Shown here: one piece after another, positions 28,311-38,448 of the stretch
How positions within the stretch are numbered: the stretch's first letter is position 1
Layout: every line of letters starts with the position of its first letter
DNA from: Pollutimonas bauzanensis
GTDB lineage: Bacteria > Pseudomonadota > Gammaproteobacteria > Burkholderiales > Burkholderiaceae_B
Reading direction: 5' to 3'
DNA length: 64,000 nucleotides
Assembly: GCF_900129885.1 (NCBI RefSeq)
Contig: NZ_FQXE01000008.1
Span: forward strand, 18,625 to 82,624
Translations under genes and position numbers: made by a program
The notes under the pieces: generated by a model
What the model saw: the letters and a program-made list of their open reading frames with translations, nothing else
The model's database searches: none
What the model was told of the DNA's origin: nothing

Positions 28311-29689
28311 CCGATGCTCCAACCTATGCCCCCGCCAGCGGCGGACTGGTGGTTTTCGTCGATGATGACGACGCGCTGCGCAGCGCCAATGCCCAGACCC
28401 TGGAGCTGGGCGGGCTGGATGTCAGGCCCCTGCCCTCCGCGCAGGCCGCGCTGGACTATGTGCGGCATGGCTTCGAGGGCGTCGTCGTCACCGACATCCG
28501 CATGCCCGTTATCGACGGCCTGCAATTGTTCCGGCAACTGCGGGAACGCGACCCTGAACTGCCCGTCATCCTGATCACCGGCCACGGCGATATCGCCATG
28601 GCCGTCGACGCCCTGCGCCAGGGCGCCTATGATTTCATCGCCAAGCCATATCCCGCCGAACGGCTGCTGGCCACCGTGCGCCATGCCCTGGAAGAACGCC
28701 GGCTGGTATTGGAGAACCGCAGGCTGCGCGCCGCCGCCGACAGCGCGGACGACGGCTTGCCGCTGATCGGCGAAACCCCCGTCATGCAAAGGCTGCGCGA
28801 AACGCTGCGCCATCTGGCCAATGCCGATGTCGACGTGCTCATCGAAGGCGAGACCGGAACGGGCAAGGAAGTGGTGGCCAGCGCGCTGCACCAGTGGAGC
28901 CGGCGACGCGGCCACCCATTGGTGGCGATCAACTGCGGCGCGCTGCCCGAGAGCGTGGTGGAAAGCGAACTGTTCGGCCATGAAGCGGGGGCTTTCACGG
29001 GCGCGCAGCGCAAGCGCGTAGGCCGCATCGAGCATGCCAACGGCGGCACGCTGTTCCTGGACGAAATCGAAAGCATGCCGCCCTCGCTGCAAGTGCGCCT
29101 GCTGCGGGTGCTGGAAGCGCGCGAGATTTCGCCGCTGGGCAGCAACGAGACGCGGCCCGTGGACGTGCGCGTGCTGGCGGCCGTCAAGGTCGACCTGAGC
29201 GATCCCGCCCAGCGCGGCGATTTCCGCGAAGATTTGTTCCACCGCCTCAACGTCGTAACGGTGCGCGTGCCGCCGCTGCGCGAGCGGCGCGAGGATATCC
29301 GCCTGCTGTTCGCCTATTTCCTGGCCAAGGCGGCCGCCCGCTTCAAGGTGCCCATGCCAGATGTCGGCGACCATGTCCACCGGCATCTGGCCAGCCATCA
29401 CTGGCCCGGCAATGTGCGGGAATTGGGGCATTTCGCGGAACGGGTGGCGCTGGGTGTGGAAACGCCCGGGCTCGGCGCCGCGGCGAAGGCGGCCGGCCCC
29501 GGGCAGTTGAGCCTGCCGCAGCGCATCGAGCGCTACGAGGCGGAACTGATACGCGAGGCCCTGACGGCGCACCGCGGAGAAATCCGCGCCACCATAGAAG
29601 CGCTAGGCATCCCGCGCAAGACCTTCTACGACAAACTGCAGCGCCATGGCATCGAGCGCAATGCCTTCCTGCCGGATGAAGGCAAGTGA
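28307..29689 (+). CDS. dctD: Sigma-54-dependent response regulator DctD
   Basis: 460 residues. The receiver domain has acidic VDDDDA, the phospho-acceptor Asp in [11 protein letters not shown] (about residue 63) and the Lys in FIAKPY. The AAA+ domain has Walker A GETGTGKE, the sigma-54 contact loop GAFTGA, Walker [12 protein letters not shown] Fis-type HTH ends the protein ([18 protein letters not shown]). Phosphorylated by DctB, it should activate dctA from the sigma-54 promoter found upstream of that gene. Confidence 0.94.
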   Translation: MTDAPTYAPASGGLVVFVDDDDALRSANAQTLELGGLDVRPLPSAQAALDYVRHGFEGVVVTDIRMPVIDGLQLFRQLRERDPELPVILITGHGDIAMAVDALRQGAYDFIAKPYPAERLLATVRHALEERRLVLENRRLRAAADSADDGLPLIGETPVMQRLRETLRHLANADVDVLIEGETGTGKEVVASALHQWSRRRGHPLVAINCGALPESVVESELFGHEAGAFTGAQRKRVGRIEHANGGTLFLDEIESMPPSLQVRLLRVLEAREISPLGSNETRPVDVRVLAAVKVDLSDPAQRGDFREDLFHRLNVVTVRVPPLRERREDIRLLFAYFLAKAAARFKVPMPDVGDHVHRHLASHHWPGNVRELGHFAERVALGVETPGLGAAAKAAGPGQLSLPQRIERYEAELIREALTAHRGEIRATIEALGIPRKTFYDKLQRHGIERNAFLPDEGK

Positions 29690-29721
29690 AGGCGCCCGGC
29701 GCGCCCCGGGCAGCCCAAACC

Positions 29722-30606
29722 TCAGGCGGCCAGGGCCAGGCGCAGTTTCTTGAAGGCGGCGGTTTCGATCTGGCGTATGCGTTCGGCCGATACGCCGAAT
29801 TCGGCGGCCAGGTCGTGCAAAGTGGCGCCGCCGTCATCCTGCAGCCAGCGGGCCTGGACGATGCGGCGCGAGCGCGCATCCAGGCTTTCAATGGCGTCGG
29901 TCAGGCCGGAGCCCTGCAGGGAATCCAGGGCGCGGCGCTCCAGCACGCGGGAAGGCTCCTGGTGCCCCTCGTCAGACAAATATGAGATGGGCGCGTAGCT
30001 GTCGTCATCGTCGCCCGGCGCTTCGAGCGCCATTTCGCGGCCCGACATGCGCACTTCCATTTCGCTGACATCTTCCGGCCGCACATTCAATTCGCGCGCG
30101 ATGCTGCTGACCTGTTCGGGGTCCAGCGTCTGGCCGTCGGGGCGCATGCGGCGCAAGTTGAAGAACAGCTTGCGCTGCGCCTTGGTGGTGGCGACCTTTA
30201 CCAGGCGCCAGTTGCGCACAATATATTCATGGATTTCCGCCTTGATCCAGTGCACCGCGAACGACACCAGCCTTACCCCGCGTTCGGGGTCAAAGCGTTT
30301 GACGGCCTTCATCAGCCCCACATTGCCTTCCTGGATAAGGTCGGCATGGGCCAGGCCATACCCCAGGTACTGCCTGGCGATGGAAACCACCAGGCGCAAA
30401 TGCGATGTGATGAGCTGCCGGGCGGCGTCGAGATCTGATTCATCGCGCAAACGCTTGCCCAAAGCCAGTTCCTGCTCGTGTGTGAGCATGGGCAAACGAT
30501 TGACAGCGCTGATGTAGGCCTCGATCGTGCCTAGAGCACCAGGATTGGAAATAGCCATGGCCAATTGATGATTGGACAAAGCCAGGGATTGCGTACTGTG
30601 AGTCAT
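29722..30606 (-). CDS. rpoH: RNA polymerase heat-shock sigma factor sigma-32
   Basis: 294 residues. The RpoH box (QRKLFFNLRR) sits between regions 2 and 3. Region 2 reads ARQYLGYGLAHADLIQEGNVGLMKAV and RLVSFAVHWIKAEIHEYIV, and region 4 ends with SAERIRQIETAAFKKLR. It directs transcription of chaperone and protease genes. A perfect CIRCE operator lies 40 bp upstream of the start, so HrcA probably represses rpoH here. Confidence 0.95.
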   Translation of the reverse strand: MTHSTQSLALSNHQLAMAISNPGALGTIEAYISAVNRLPMLTHEQELALGKRLRDESDLDAARQLITSHLRLVVSIARQYLGYGLAHADLIQEGNVGLMKAVKRFDPERGVRLVSFAVHWIKAEIHEYIVRNWRLVKVATTKAQRKLFFNLRRMRPDGQTLDPEQVSSIARELNVRPEDVSEMEVRMSGREMALEAPGDDDDSYAPISYLSDEGHQEPSRVLERRALDSLQGSGLTDAIESLDARSRRIVQARWLQDDGGATLHDLAAEFGVSAERIRQIETAAFKKLRLALAA

Positions 30607-30645
30607 CAGATAAACAGTCCTCGTGGAAAATGACGTTGTCTAATA

Positions 30646-30672
30646 TTAGCACTCCGGATGCCGGAGTGCTAA
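30646..30672. promoter_or_regulatory. CIRCE operator (HrcA binding site) upstream of rpoH
   Basis: TTAGCACTC-N9-GAGTGCTAA is present without a mismatch, and the palindrome extends two further base pairs into the spacer on each side and one outward. This is the canonical HrcA operator. It lies in the rpoH 5' region on the minus strand, with the divergent LivJ-like gene about 170 bp away. Confidence 0.93.
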
Positions 30673-30842
30673 TGCTTAATGATGGCCCGGAGCGCTTATG
30701 CCGTTAAGATGCCGAATTCTTCAAAAAGTTCACCTTTTGGGTGCTTTTCATGCCTGTTTCATACAAAAAGAGGCAAATATCGTGCCACGCAAACCGCCGC
30801 GTCCGTTTAAAATAGCCCTCATTCACCCACGGAGAACCGACT

Positions 30843-31991
30843 ATGTTGCTCAAAATGCTTGCCACTACTGCGATCCTGCTCGCCGCGCTCGGCGCCGGCC
30901 CCGCGGCGGCCCAGGTCAAGGTAGGCGTGGTCACGTCGGCGACCGGCCCGACCGCGATGGTAGGCATCCCGCAAAAGAATACCGTGGCGCTGCTGCCCGG
31001 GAAAATAGGCGATCTGGCGGTGGAGTACATCTCGCTCGACGACGCCAGCGATCCCACCCAGTCGGTCACCATTTTCAAGAAGCTGATCACTGAAGAGAAG
31101 GTCGACGCGATCATCGGGCCCACCGGCTCGCCCAACGCCATGGCCGTCATCCAGTTTGTCGCCGAGTCCGGCACGCCCATGCTCTCGCCCGTGGGCACCG
31201 CATCCGTCATCCTGCCCATGACCCCCGAAAAGAAATGGGTCTTCAAGACGACACAGAACGACGACCTCATCGCCAAGGCGCTGGTGGGCCATATGGCCGC
31301 TGCGGGCGTCAAGACCGCGGCCTTCATCGGCTTCAACGACGCCTACGGTGAAAACTGGCTGAAGGTCTTCACCGGCCTGGCCGGGCAGAACCACATCAAG
31401 ATCGTGGCGGTCGAGCGCTACCAGCGTTCCGACAATTCCGTCACCGGCCAGGCCCTGAAAGTGCTGGCCGCCAAGCCCGACGCGGTACTGATCGCCGGCA
31501 CCGGCACGGCCGCCGTGCTGCCGCAAGCCACCTTGGCCAAGCAGGGCTACAAAGGCCAGTTCTACCAGACCCATGGCGCCGCGCTGCCGGCTTTCCTGAA
31601 GCTGGGCGGCAAGGACGTGGAAGGCACCATACTGGCGGCCGGCCTGATGCTCGTGCTGCCTGAAATCGCCGACAGCAATCCGTCCAGAAAAATAGCGCAG
31701 GACTATATTGAACGCTATACCAAGAGGTACGGCAGCGCCCCGGCGACTTTCGGCGCCAATGTCTTCGACGCGGGCCTGCTGCTGGAACAGGCCATACCCC
31801 AAGCTGAAAAAGCGGCCAGGCCCGGCACCCCGGAATTCCGCAGCGCCCTGCGCGACGCCCTGGAAAAAACCCACGAGCTGGTGGCAACGCAAGGCGTCTA
31901 CAACATGAGCCCGCAAGACCACAGCGGCTTCGATGACCGCGGCCGCGAACTGATCACCGTCAAAGACGGCCAATGGCGGCTATTGAAATAG
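30843..31991 (+). CDS. ABC transporter periplasmic substrate-binding protein (LivJ/LivK-like)
   Basis: 382 residues. A signal peptide (cut near AAAQ, about residue 23) is followed by a type I periplasmic-binding fold: VKVGVVTSATGPTAMVG, ISLDDASDPTQSV, DAIIGPTGSPNAMAV and FIGFNDAYGENW. The family binds branched-chain amino acids, amides or aromatic acids. No permease or ATPase genes adjoin, so it is an orphan receptor whose transporter must be elsewhere. Confidence 0.88.
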   Translation: MLLKMLATTAILLAALGAGPAAAQVKVGVVTSATGPTAMVGIPQKNTVALLPGKIGDLAVEYISLDDASDPTQSVTIFKKLITEEKVDAIIGPTGSPNAMAVIQFVAESGTPMLSPVGTASVILPMTPEKKWVFKTTQNDDLIAKALVGHMAAAGVKTAAFIGFNDAYGENWLKVFTGLAGQNHIKIVAVERYQRSDNSVTGQALKVLAAKPDAVLIAGTGTAAVLPQATLAKQGYKGQFYQTHGAALPAFLKLGGKDVEGTILAAGLMLVLPEIADSNPSRKIAQDYIERYTKRYGSAPATFGANVFDAGLLLEQAIPQAEKAARPGTPEFRSALRDALEKTHELVATQGVYNMSPQDHSGFDDRGRELITVKDGQWRLLK

Positions 31992-32040
31992 GCCGGGCCA
32001 GCGCCCAAGCCCAGGGCGCGCCATCGTCCCGCCCGCCCGC

Positions 32041-32871
32041 TCAGACGCAGGCCAGGCTTTCGGCGTTTTTCCTTTGCACCGAGCCGGGTATCGGCACCAC
32101 CGCCCTCAGCGCCGCGTAGCCCTGCTCGAACATGATCAACTGCCCCGGCTCGAATCGCGTCCAGACCTCATTGTCGGTCAGGGGCTTGGTGGCGATGATG
32201 GATACGCAATCACCCTGGCGATTGGTCAGGGAGAAATCCACCGTCATGTCCGCGTCGATCAGATGCGCCTTGTTGAACGGCCACTCGCGCACGATGTAAT
32301 GCAAATGGGTGGAGCAATGCGCAAACAGCGAGCGTCCATTGGAAAGCAGGTAATTGAATACGCCATGCACGGTGATTTCATGCGTGAGTTCCTCGACCGC
32401 CTGGAAAAGGTCCGCGGTGGATGGCTCGGTATTGCCGAAGCGTTGGCGCAGGCCCTGCATGATGTGGCAGAAGGCGGCTTCGCTGTCGGTGGTGCCCACC
32501 GCCTGGTATTGCCCGCTAAGCGCCGGCTGGTAATCCAGCAAATCGCCGTTGTGGGCGAAAATCCAGTGGCGGCCCCATAGCTCGCGCATGAAGGGATGGC
32601 AATTTTCCAGCGCGGTGGTGCCTTGCGTGGCCTTGCGGATATGGGCGATCACATTCCTGGATTTGATGGGGTAGCGTTTGATCAGCTCGGCCACGGGCGA
32701 CTTGCACGACGGCTGGTTGTCGATGAAGACCCGGCAAGCCTTGCTTTCGAAGAAGGCGACCCCAAAGCCATCGGCATGATGGTCGGTATGCCCGCCGCGC
32801 GCCGCGAACCCCGTAAAAGAAAAGGTGATATCGGTAGGCGTGGCGCAATTCATGCCCAACAGCTGACACAT
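32041..32871 (-). CDS. Class II glutamine amidotransferase (YafJ-like)
   Basis: 276 residues from the ATG that places the nucleophile at Cys2 (MCQLLGMNC); the frame upstream is longer but that Cys must be N-terminal after Met removal. Other Ntn-hydrolase features are HADGFGVAFF, VIAHIRKATQG and IFAHNGDL. No synthetase domain is attached, as in E. coli YafJ, whose physiological substrate is unknown. It stands alone between the LivJ-like receptor and clsB. Confidence 0.88.
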   Translation of the reverse strand: MCQLLGMNCATPTDITFSFTGFAARGGHTDHHADGFGVAFFESKACRVFIDNQPSCKSPVAELIKRYPIKSRNVIAHIRKATQGTTALENCHPFMRELWGRHWIFAHNGDLLDYQPALSGQYQAVGTTDSEAAFCHIMQGLRQRFGNTEPSTADLFQAVEELTHEITVHGVFNYLLSNGRSLFAHCSTHLHYIVREWPFNKAHLIDADMTVDFSLTNRQGDCVSIIATKPLTDNEVWTRFEPGQLIMFEQGYAALRAVVPIPGSVQRKNAESLACV

Positions 32872-33033
32872 AGTGAAAAATCTTCTATTGAAAACCTGCG
32901 ACATCCAAGCATGCACGCCCGTGCACGCGTTGCGCCTAGCCTTGATTCTATACGGGGATTGCAGAAAGCCGGCTTTTCTTTGGCGCGCGGCGGGATGCGC
33001 GCGCGCCGTCGATGCATTTTCACAACGAAAACC

Positions 33034-34263
33034 TCAATACTCGGACGACTTCCCGGTCAGGGCCACGCCGACGCGCAGCATGAAGTAGGCAAAGGCGTCT
33101 ACCCAGCGGCCGATCAGGCCGCGGCGCTGCAGGTCCTCCGCGGTAACGCGCTGGGCGTTGCTCCGGATTTCGGTTTCGATGGCCGCTTTCAGCTCATCGG
33201 CGAAGGCCGCGTTCTGCACATAGATATTGGCCTCGCGCGCCAGCAGCAGGCTCAGCGGATCCAGGTTGGACGAGCCGACCATGGCGCAATCGTCGATCAC
33301 GGCCACCTTGGCATGCAGATAGCTGGCCATGTATTCGTAGATTTCAATGCCGTCATCGAGCAGCTTGCAGTACATATACCGGCAGGCGCGGTATTGCATG
33401 GGGTATTCGGAGCGCCCCTGCAGCAGCAGTCTCACTCGCACGCCGCCGCGGGCGGCGCTTTCCAGCGCCTTGCGCAAGCGGCGCCCCGGGAAGAAATAGG
33501 CGTTGGCGATCAGGATGTCGCCCGAGGCATGCGCCATGGTGGCCAGATAGACGTCTTCTATGGTCTGGCGAAAGCGGATATTGTCGCGCAGCAGAAGGGC
33601 GGCGCGCTGGCCCCCGTTGAACGAAGGCGCGGCGAATTTCTGGCGGGCGCTGCGCCACCTGCCCCAATCCTTGAGGCGGCGATAAAAGGCGGCCCAGTCG
33701 TCGCGCCGCCGCCAGGCCATGCGCAGCCACAGGGTGCGCTGCGCGCGCGCCACATCGTCCACGATGGGGCCGGCAAGGCGCACGGCGAAGTCGAAGCGCG
33801 GACGCAGGCCCCGCCCGTCGTCGGGCACGTCCACATAGTCGTCGAGAATATTGATGCCGCCCACGAACGCGAGGGCTTCGTCGATGACAGTGACCTTGCG
33901 GTGCAGGCGGCGCAAGCGCCGCAGATCGAATTTCATGTGGCGCAGGCCGGTGGGCTCGGGACGATAGACGCGGTACTGCGCCCCCATGTCCGCCAGCCGG
34001 GAGGCGATCTCCCGGGCGTGCTCATTGCTGCCGAAGCCGTCGATCACGACGCGCACCTTGACGCCGCGCGCGCAAGCCTGGCGCAGGCAATCCAGCACCA
34101 GCAAGCCGGTCTTGTCCAGGTTGAATATATAGGTTTCCAGGTGAACCTGGCGGGTCGCCTCGGCGATGGCGGCGCAAAGCGCGGGAAAAAACTCTTCGCC
34201 GTTATGCAGCAGATCGATGCGGTTGCCGTCGCGCCATTTCAAGCGCAGGTGTTTACGCGCCAT
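33034..34263 (-). CDS. clsB: Cardiolipin synthase B-type phospholipase D protein
   Basis: 409 residues with two HKD motifs: HRKVTVIDEALAFVGGIN and HAKVAVIDDCAMVGSSN. No N-terminal membrane helices are present, as in ClsB (YbhO) rather than ClsA. It transfers phosphatidyl groups to make cardiolipin. Together with the upstream EEP-family gene it reproduces the E. coli ybhO-ybhP pairing. Confidence 0.87.
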   Translation of the reverse strand: MARKHLRLKWRDGNRIDLLHNGEEFFPALCAAIAEATRQVHLETYIFNLDKTGLLVLDCLRQACARGVKVRVVIDGFGSNEHAREIASRLADMGAQYRVYRPEPTGLRHMKFDLRRLRRLHRKVTVIDEALAFVGGINILDDYVDVPDDGRGLRPRFDFAVRLAGPIVDDVARAQRTLWLRMAWRRRDDWAAFYRRLKDWGRWRSARQKFAAPSFNGGQRAALLLRDNIRFRQTIEDVYLATMAHASGDILIANAYFFPGRRLRKALESAARGGVRVRLLLQGRSEYPMQYRACRYMYCKLLDDGIEIYEYMASYLHAKVAVIDDCAMVGSSNLDPLSLLLAREANIYVQNAAFADELKAAIETEIRSNAQRVTAEDLQRRGLIGRWVDAFAYFMLRVGVALTGKSSEY

Positions 34264-34318
34264 CCATGCCTTCCCTAGCCGAAGCGCGCGGCACGGCCGT
34301 CGCTGCGCACGGGGACTT

Positions 34319-35173
34319 TCACGGCAGCTCGAGCTCCGCGATCAGCGGCGCGTGGTCCGATAGCTGCTTCCATGGCGAACCATGCAATACGCGCGCGCTG
34401 CGCACGGCAAAGCCGCGCTGGTAGATGCGGTCCAGGCGCAGCCATGGGAAGGCCGCCGGAAAGGTGCGCGGCGGCGGGATCAGGCGGGCGTTGCCGTTCA
34501 TGCCGAGCTCGTGCACCTTCTGGGCCAGGGGCAAGGGGCGCGGGAAGGGGCGCAGGCTGTCGCGCCAGCGCGTGACCGAGCCGCGCAAGCCGCGGGCATC
34601 GCCATTCTGCGGAGCGATGGCAAACACCTCGTACAAGCCCAGCTGCTGCACGAACAATGGCGCGAGGCGGTTGTTCCAGTCATTGAAGTCGCCCGCCACG
34701 AGCACCGGCTCGTCGTCGGGCACCAGGCGCTTGATGCGTTCGACCAGCGCGGCCACCTGGCGCGAACGGCCGCCGGCGAACAAGCCCAGATGCACCACCA
34801 CGCAATGCACCGGCGTGTCGTTGATCTCGACCACGGCGTGCAGCAGCCCGCGCTGCTCCATCTTGTGGTCGGAGATATCCTGGTTTTCATGCTGGAGAAT
34901 GGGAAAGCGCGACAACAGCGCGTTGCCGTGGTCCGTCTGGTCGCGCACCGCATTGCATCCATATGCCGTCTGCATGCACAGGACCGCGCCCAGCGATTCA
35001 TGCTGGGCGTCAAGGCTGAAACGCTGCTGGTTGCGGCCCTGGACCTCCTGCAAGAACACCAGGTCCGGGCGCAGGTTATAGAGGCCGAGCCGCAATTCCG
35101 CCAACGATTCGCGGCTGCCCGTTGCCGAGCGGCCCTTGTGAATGTTGTAGCTTACGACCCGGATTACCGACAC
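34319..35173 (-). CDS. Endonuclease/exonuclease/phosphatase family protein (YbhP-like)
   Basis: 284 residues. EEP-fold motifs are VVSYNIHKG, DLVFLQEVQGRN, HLGLFAGGRSRQ, VLVAGDFNDW and a terminal LSDHAPLIAEL. Metal-dependent phosphodiesterase activity is expected; given the position next to clsB, a phospholipid-related substrate is plausible. It sits 12 bases after aspS and is probably in that transcript. Confidence 0.87.
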   Translation of the reverse strand: MSVIRVVSYNIHKGRSATGSRESLAELRLGLYNLRPDLVFLQEVQGRNQQRFSLDAQHESLGAVLCMQTAYGCNAVRDQTDHGNALLSRFPILQHENQDISDHKMEQRGLLHAVVEINDTPVHCVVVHLGLFAGGRSRQVAALVERIKRLVPDDEPVLVAGDFNDWNNRLAPLFVQQLGLYEVFAIAPQNGDARGLRGSVTRWRDSLRPFPRPLPLAQKVHELGMNGNARLIPPPRTFPAAFPWLRLDRIYQRGFAVRSARVLHGSPWKQLSDHAPLIAELELP

Positions 35174-35185
35174 TGCGGCCCCCTG

Positions 35186-36985
35186 CTATTGCGCTGCTTT
35201 GACCTCGGGGCTGCGCAAACGAATGTGCAATTCGCGCAACTGCTTTTCGTCGACCGGCGAGGGCGCTTGCGTCAACAGGCATTGGGCGCGCTGCGTCTTG
35301 GGGAAGGCGATGACGTCGCGTATGGATTCGGCGCCGGCCATCATGGTGACCAGGCGGTCCAGGCCGAAAGCGACACCGCCGTGCGGCGGCGCGCCATACT
35401 GCAAGGCGTCCAGCAGGAAGCCGAACTTGTCGCGGGCCTCTTCGGCGCCGATATTCAAGGCGCGGAACACCTTGCTCTGCACCTCGGCGCGATGGATCCG
35501 CACCGAACCGCCGCCCACTTCCCAGCCGTTCAAGACCATATCATACGCCTTCGCCAATGCCTGGCTGGGGTCGGTTTCCAGGAAGTCTTCGTGGCCGTCC
35601 TTGGGGCTGGTAAAAGGATGGTGGGCCGCGAAATAGCGGCCTTCCTCGTCGTCGTATTCGAACATCGGAAAATCGACCACCCACAAAGGCTGCCAGCCCG
35701 CCTCGAACAAACCGTTATCCTTGCCGAAGTCGCTATGGCCGATTTTCACGCGCAGGGCGCCTATGGCGTCATTGACGACCTTGGCCTTGTCGGCGCCGAA
35801 GAAGATCAGGTCGCCGCTCTGCGCGCCGCTGCGTTCGATCAGTTGGGCCAGGACATCGACATGGATATTCTTGACGATGGGCGACTGCAGGCCCTCGGGT
35901 ATCGCCGCGGCATCGTTGACCTTGATATAGGCCAGGCCCTTGGCGCCATAAATGCCGACGAACTTGGTGTAGGCGTCGATTTCGCTGCGGGGCATGCTCG
36001 CGCCGCCGGGTATGCGCAAGGCCACGACCCGGCTGGCCGGATCATTGGCCGGGGCGGAAAACACCTTGAAGTCCACGTCGCGCATCAGGTCGCCAACGTC
36101 GACGAATTCCAGCTTGACGCGCAAGTCGGGCTTGTCCGAGCCGTAACGCCGCATTGCTTCTTCCCATGTCATGGTCGGAAAGGAAGCCGGCAATGCCACA
36201 TTCTGCACGCTGGCGAACACATGGCGTATCATACCTTCGAAAATTTCCCGGATCTCCACTTCGTTCAGGAACGAGGTTTCGCAATCGATCTGGGTGAATT
36301 CCGGCTGGCGGTCGGCGCGCAGGTCTTCGTCGCGAAAGCATTTCGTGATTTGATAATAGCGGTCGAAGCCCGACACCATCAGCATTTGCTTGAACAACTG
36401 CGGCGACTGCGGCAGGGCGAAGAACTGGCCGGCGTTGACGCGGGAAGGAACCAGATAGTCGCGCGCGCCTTCGGGCGTGCTTTTGGTGAGCATGGGCGTT
36501 TCAATGTCGATGAAGCCCAGGTTGTCCAGGTATTTGCGCACCTCGATGGAGACGCGATAGCGCAGCATGAGGTTGCGCTGCATTTGCGGGCGACGCAGGT
36601 CCAGCACACGGTGAGTGAGGCGGGTGGTTTCCGACAGATTGTCGTCGTCGAGCTGAAAGGGGGGCGTTACCGACGGATTCAGTATCTCGATTTCGCGGCA
36701 CAGGACCTCGATGCCGCCGGAAGCCAGTTCCGGGTTGCTGGTGCCCTCGGGGCGCAGGCGCACCAGGCCGGTAATGCGTACGCAGAACTCATTGCGGATA
36801 TGCTCGGCGGTATTGAAGGCTGCCACATTGTCCGGATCCACCACGATTTGCGCCAGGCCGGCGCGGTCGCGCAGATCGATGAAAATCACCCCACCGTGGT
36901 CGCGGCGGCGATGGACCCAGCCAAACAATGTCACTGTCTGGTCCAGGTGGTCTTTATTAACGTCGCCGGTATAGCAGGTACGCAT
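35186..36985 (-). CDS. aspS: Aspartyl-tRNA synthetase, probably non-discriminating (Asp/Asn)
   Basis: 599 residues. The OB-fold anticodon domain comes first ([19 protein letters not shown]), then the class II catalytic core with [38 protein letters not shown], a GAD insertion, and the motif 3 [11 protein letters not shown]. His30 in RRDHGG and Gly81 in RPEG correspond to the residues (His31 and Gly83 of P. aeruginosa) associated with relaxed anticodon recognition, so it likely also charges tRNA-Asn for GatCAB. The ATG at 36985 is preferred over the TTG before it. Confidence 0.95.
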   Translation of the reverse strand: MRTCYTGDVNKDHLDQTVTLFGWVHRRRDHGGVIFIDLRDRAGLAQIVVDPDNVAAFNTAEHIRNEFCVRITGLVRLRPEGTSNPELASGGIEVLCREIEILNPSVTPPFQLDDDNLSETTRLTHRVLDLRRPQMQRNLMLRYRVSIEVRKYLDNLGFIDIETPMLTKSTPEGARDYLVPSRVNAGQFFALPQSPQLFKQMLMVSGFDRYYQITKCFRDEDLRADRQPEFTQIDCETSFLNEVEIREIFEGMIRHVFASVQNVALPASFPTMTWEEAMRRYGSDKPDLRVKLEFVDVGDLMRDVDFKVFSAPANDPASRVVALRIPGGASMPRSEIDAYTKFVGIYGAKGLAYIKVNDAAAIPEGLQSPIVKNIHVDVLAQLIERSGAQSGDLIFFGADKAKVVNDAIGALRVKIGHSDFGKDNGLFEAGWQPLWVVDFPMFEYDDEEGRYFAAHHPFTSPKDGHEDFLETDPSQALAKAYDMVLNGWEVGGGSVRIHRAEVQSKVFRALNIGAEEARDKFGFLLDALQYGAPPHGGVAFGLDRLVTMMAGAESIRDVIAFPKTQRAQCLLTQAPSPVDEKQLRELHIRLRSPEVKAAQ

Positions 36986-37023
36986 CAAGGATTACTCCGT
37001 ATATGAAATTCTTAAACTGGGAA

Positions 37024-37716
37024 TCAGGGCTGTTCTTTGCCGGGCTGGCGCGCCGCATCGACCTGGTCGATGTCGCGAGCGGCGTCGATCACCGACACCG
37101 CGTCCTGGCCGGCCTCGAGAGCCTTGATGGAAACGGGCGCCACGACGCCCATGGAAACAATGTACTTGAGCGCCGCGTCCACGCTCATGTCGAGCACCTG
37201 CACATCCTCGCGCGGCATCATCAAAAAGAAGCCCGAAGTGGGATTGGGAGTGGTCGGCACATAGACGCTGATATAGTCGCCGTCCAGCTTCTCGGCGACC
37301 TCGCCGCTGGGCGCGCCGGTAAGGAAGGCGATGGTCCATGAGCCCAGCCGCGGATACTGCACCAGCACCGCTTCGCGAAATGCCTGGCCATTGGGCGCCA
37401 GCACCGTATCGCTGACCTGCTTGACCGAATTGTAGATCGAGCGCACCAGCGGAATACGCCCGAGCAGCTGCTCCCAGCGGTCCACCATGGCGCGGCCTAT
37501 GAAATTGGCGCCCAGCAGGCCGGTCAAAAGCACCACGACCAGCACCAGCAGCACCTGAAACCCCGGAATGCGATAGCCGAACAAGGACTGTGACGACAAG
37601 AATGCCGGCACGACGCTTTCGAGGGTGCTGATGAGCAGTGCGATTACCCAGATGGTAATGACCAGGGGAATCCAGATCAGCAGCCCGGTAATAAAGTATC
37701 GCTTGAAAAAACGCAT
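37024..37716 (-). CDS. DUF502 family membrane protein
   Basis: 230 residues. Two membrane helices near the N-terminus (YFITGLLIWIPLVITIWVI and FQVLLVLVVVLLTGLLGANFIG) are followed by the family segment IPLVRSIYNSVKQVSDTVL and a cytosolic domain with VYVPTTPNPTSGFFLMMP. It lies directly upstream of aspS and downstream of the FmdB gene, a common order in betaproteobacteria. Function unknown. Confidence 0.88.
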   Translation of the reverse strand: MRFFKRYFITGLLIWIPLVITIWVIALLISTLESVVPAFLSSQSLFGYRIPGFQVLLVLVVVLLTGLLGANFIGRAMVDRWEQLLGRIPLVRSIYNSVKQVSDTVLAPNGQAFREAVLVQYPRLGSWTIAFLTGAPSGEVAEKLDGDYISVYVPTTPNPTSGFFLMMPREDVQVLDMSVDAALKYIVSMGVVAPVSIKALEAGQDAVSVIDAARDIDQVDAARQPGKEQP

Positions 37717-37736
37717 GCAGTCTTAGACTTACCGGA

Positions 37737-38141
37737 TCAGGAAGAGGTGGAGCCAGTCGACGGAGCAGCCGGGGAACTGGCTGTTGCATTGCTGCCGCTA
37801 GTGCCGCTGCTTATGTTGCCGCCGCTGGTATTGCTATTGCCGCCAGTATTGCCGGCGCCGCTTGCCGCGCCGTCATTCGTTGCGCCGCCGCCCTTCGCGT
37901 CGCCGCCGGGGGCGGCGGGTTTCGCGGCCGCGCCGGCCGGCGCGCCGCTGGCGGCGCCATTGTTGCGAAAATCAGTGACATACCAGCCGGAGCCTTTCAG
38001 TTGAAAGCCCGCGGCCGTGACCTGCTTTGTATAGGTGCTTTGACCGCATTCCGGACAGACCGTCAGCAGCGGATCAGACATTTTTTGCAATATGTCCTGC
38101 GCATGTCCGCAGGCACTGCATTTGTAAGCATAAATAGGCAC
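37737..38141 (-). CDS. FmdB-family zinc-ribbon protein
   Basis: 134 residues. The N-terminal 65 residues are the CxxC...CxxC zinc ribbon (YKCSACG … VCPECGQ) ending in GFQLKGSGWYVTDF. The rest is a low-complexity Gly/Asn/Ser/Ala tail. Role as a putative regulatory protein is by family name only. It probably shares a transcript with DUF502 and aspS. Confidence 0.88.
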   Translation of the reverse strand: MPIYAYKCSACGHAQDILQKMSDPLLTVCPECGQSTYTKQVTAAGFQLKGSGWYVTDFRNNGAASGAPAGAAAKPAAPGGDAKGGGATNDGAASGAGNTGGNSNTSGGNISSGTSGSNATASSPAAPSTGSTSS

Positions 38142-38448
38142 GAAACCATCCCAAGAAAGTTTGTGAAGAACTCCGGCCTATCAGCCGGAATTTCTCCGCC
38201 ACGATGCAGGGCGCCTGCGGCGCCGCATCGACAACGCCTCGCTCGACCTCGCCGTGAACGGCGAGGCTTGCGCTTAGACGCGTGGTCAAAGGAAAAACCC
38301 GCTTGCAGCCGCCCCGACGTGCGAGAACGGGAAGACGCGGCAAAGCCCCGAAACTGGTTAATTTTAGCCGGTTTTGCCGACCGGCACCGTACAAGGCCCC
38401 TGCGGGGCCGGCGCCGCCAGTAAAACCAGGACCAGCCTGGCGTCCGCG
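38142..38448. other. Intergenic region without a gene
   Basis: I see no credible coding frame. CCTCGCTCGACCTCGCCGTGAACGGCGAGG has potential to fold, but there is no T-run or recognisable RNA motif. It probably holds the promoter of the FmdB-DUF502-aspS unit. Confidence 0.4.

Noticed and set aside
26040..28322. 760-codon minus-strand frame
   Set aside because: Antisense to dctB and composed of shadow sequence; dctB motifs on the plus strand are unambiguous.
34382..37006. 874-codon plus-strand frame
   Set aside because: Antisense to aspS and the EEP-family gene; a high-GC shadow with no family resemblance.
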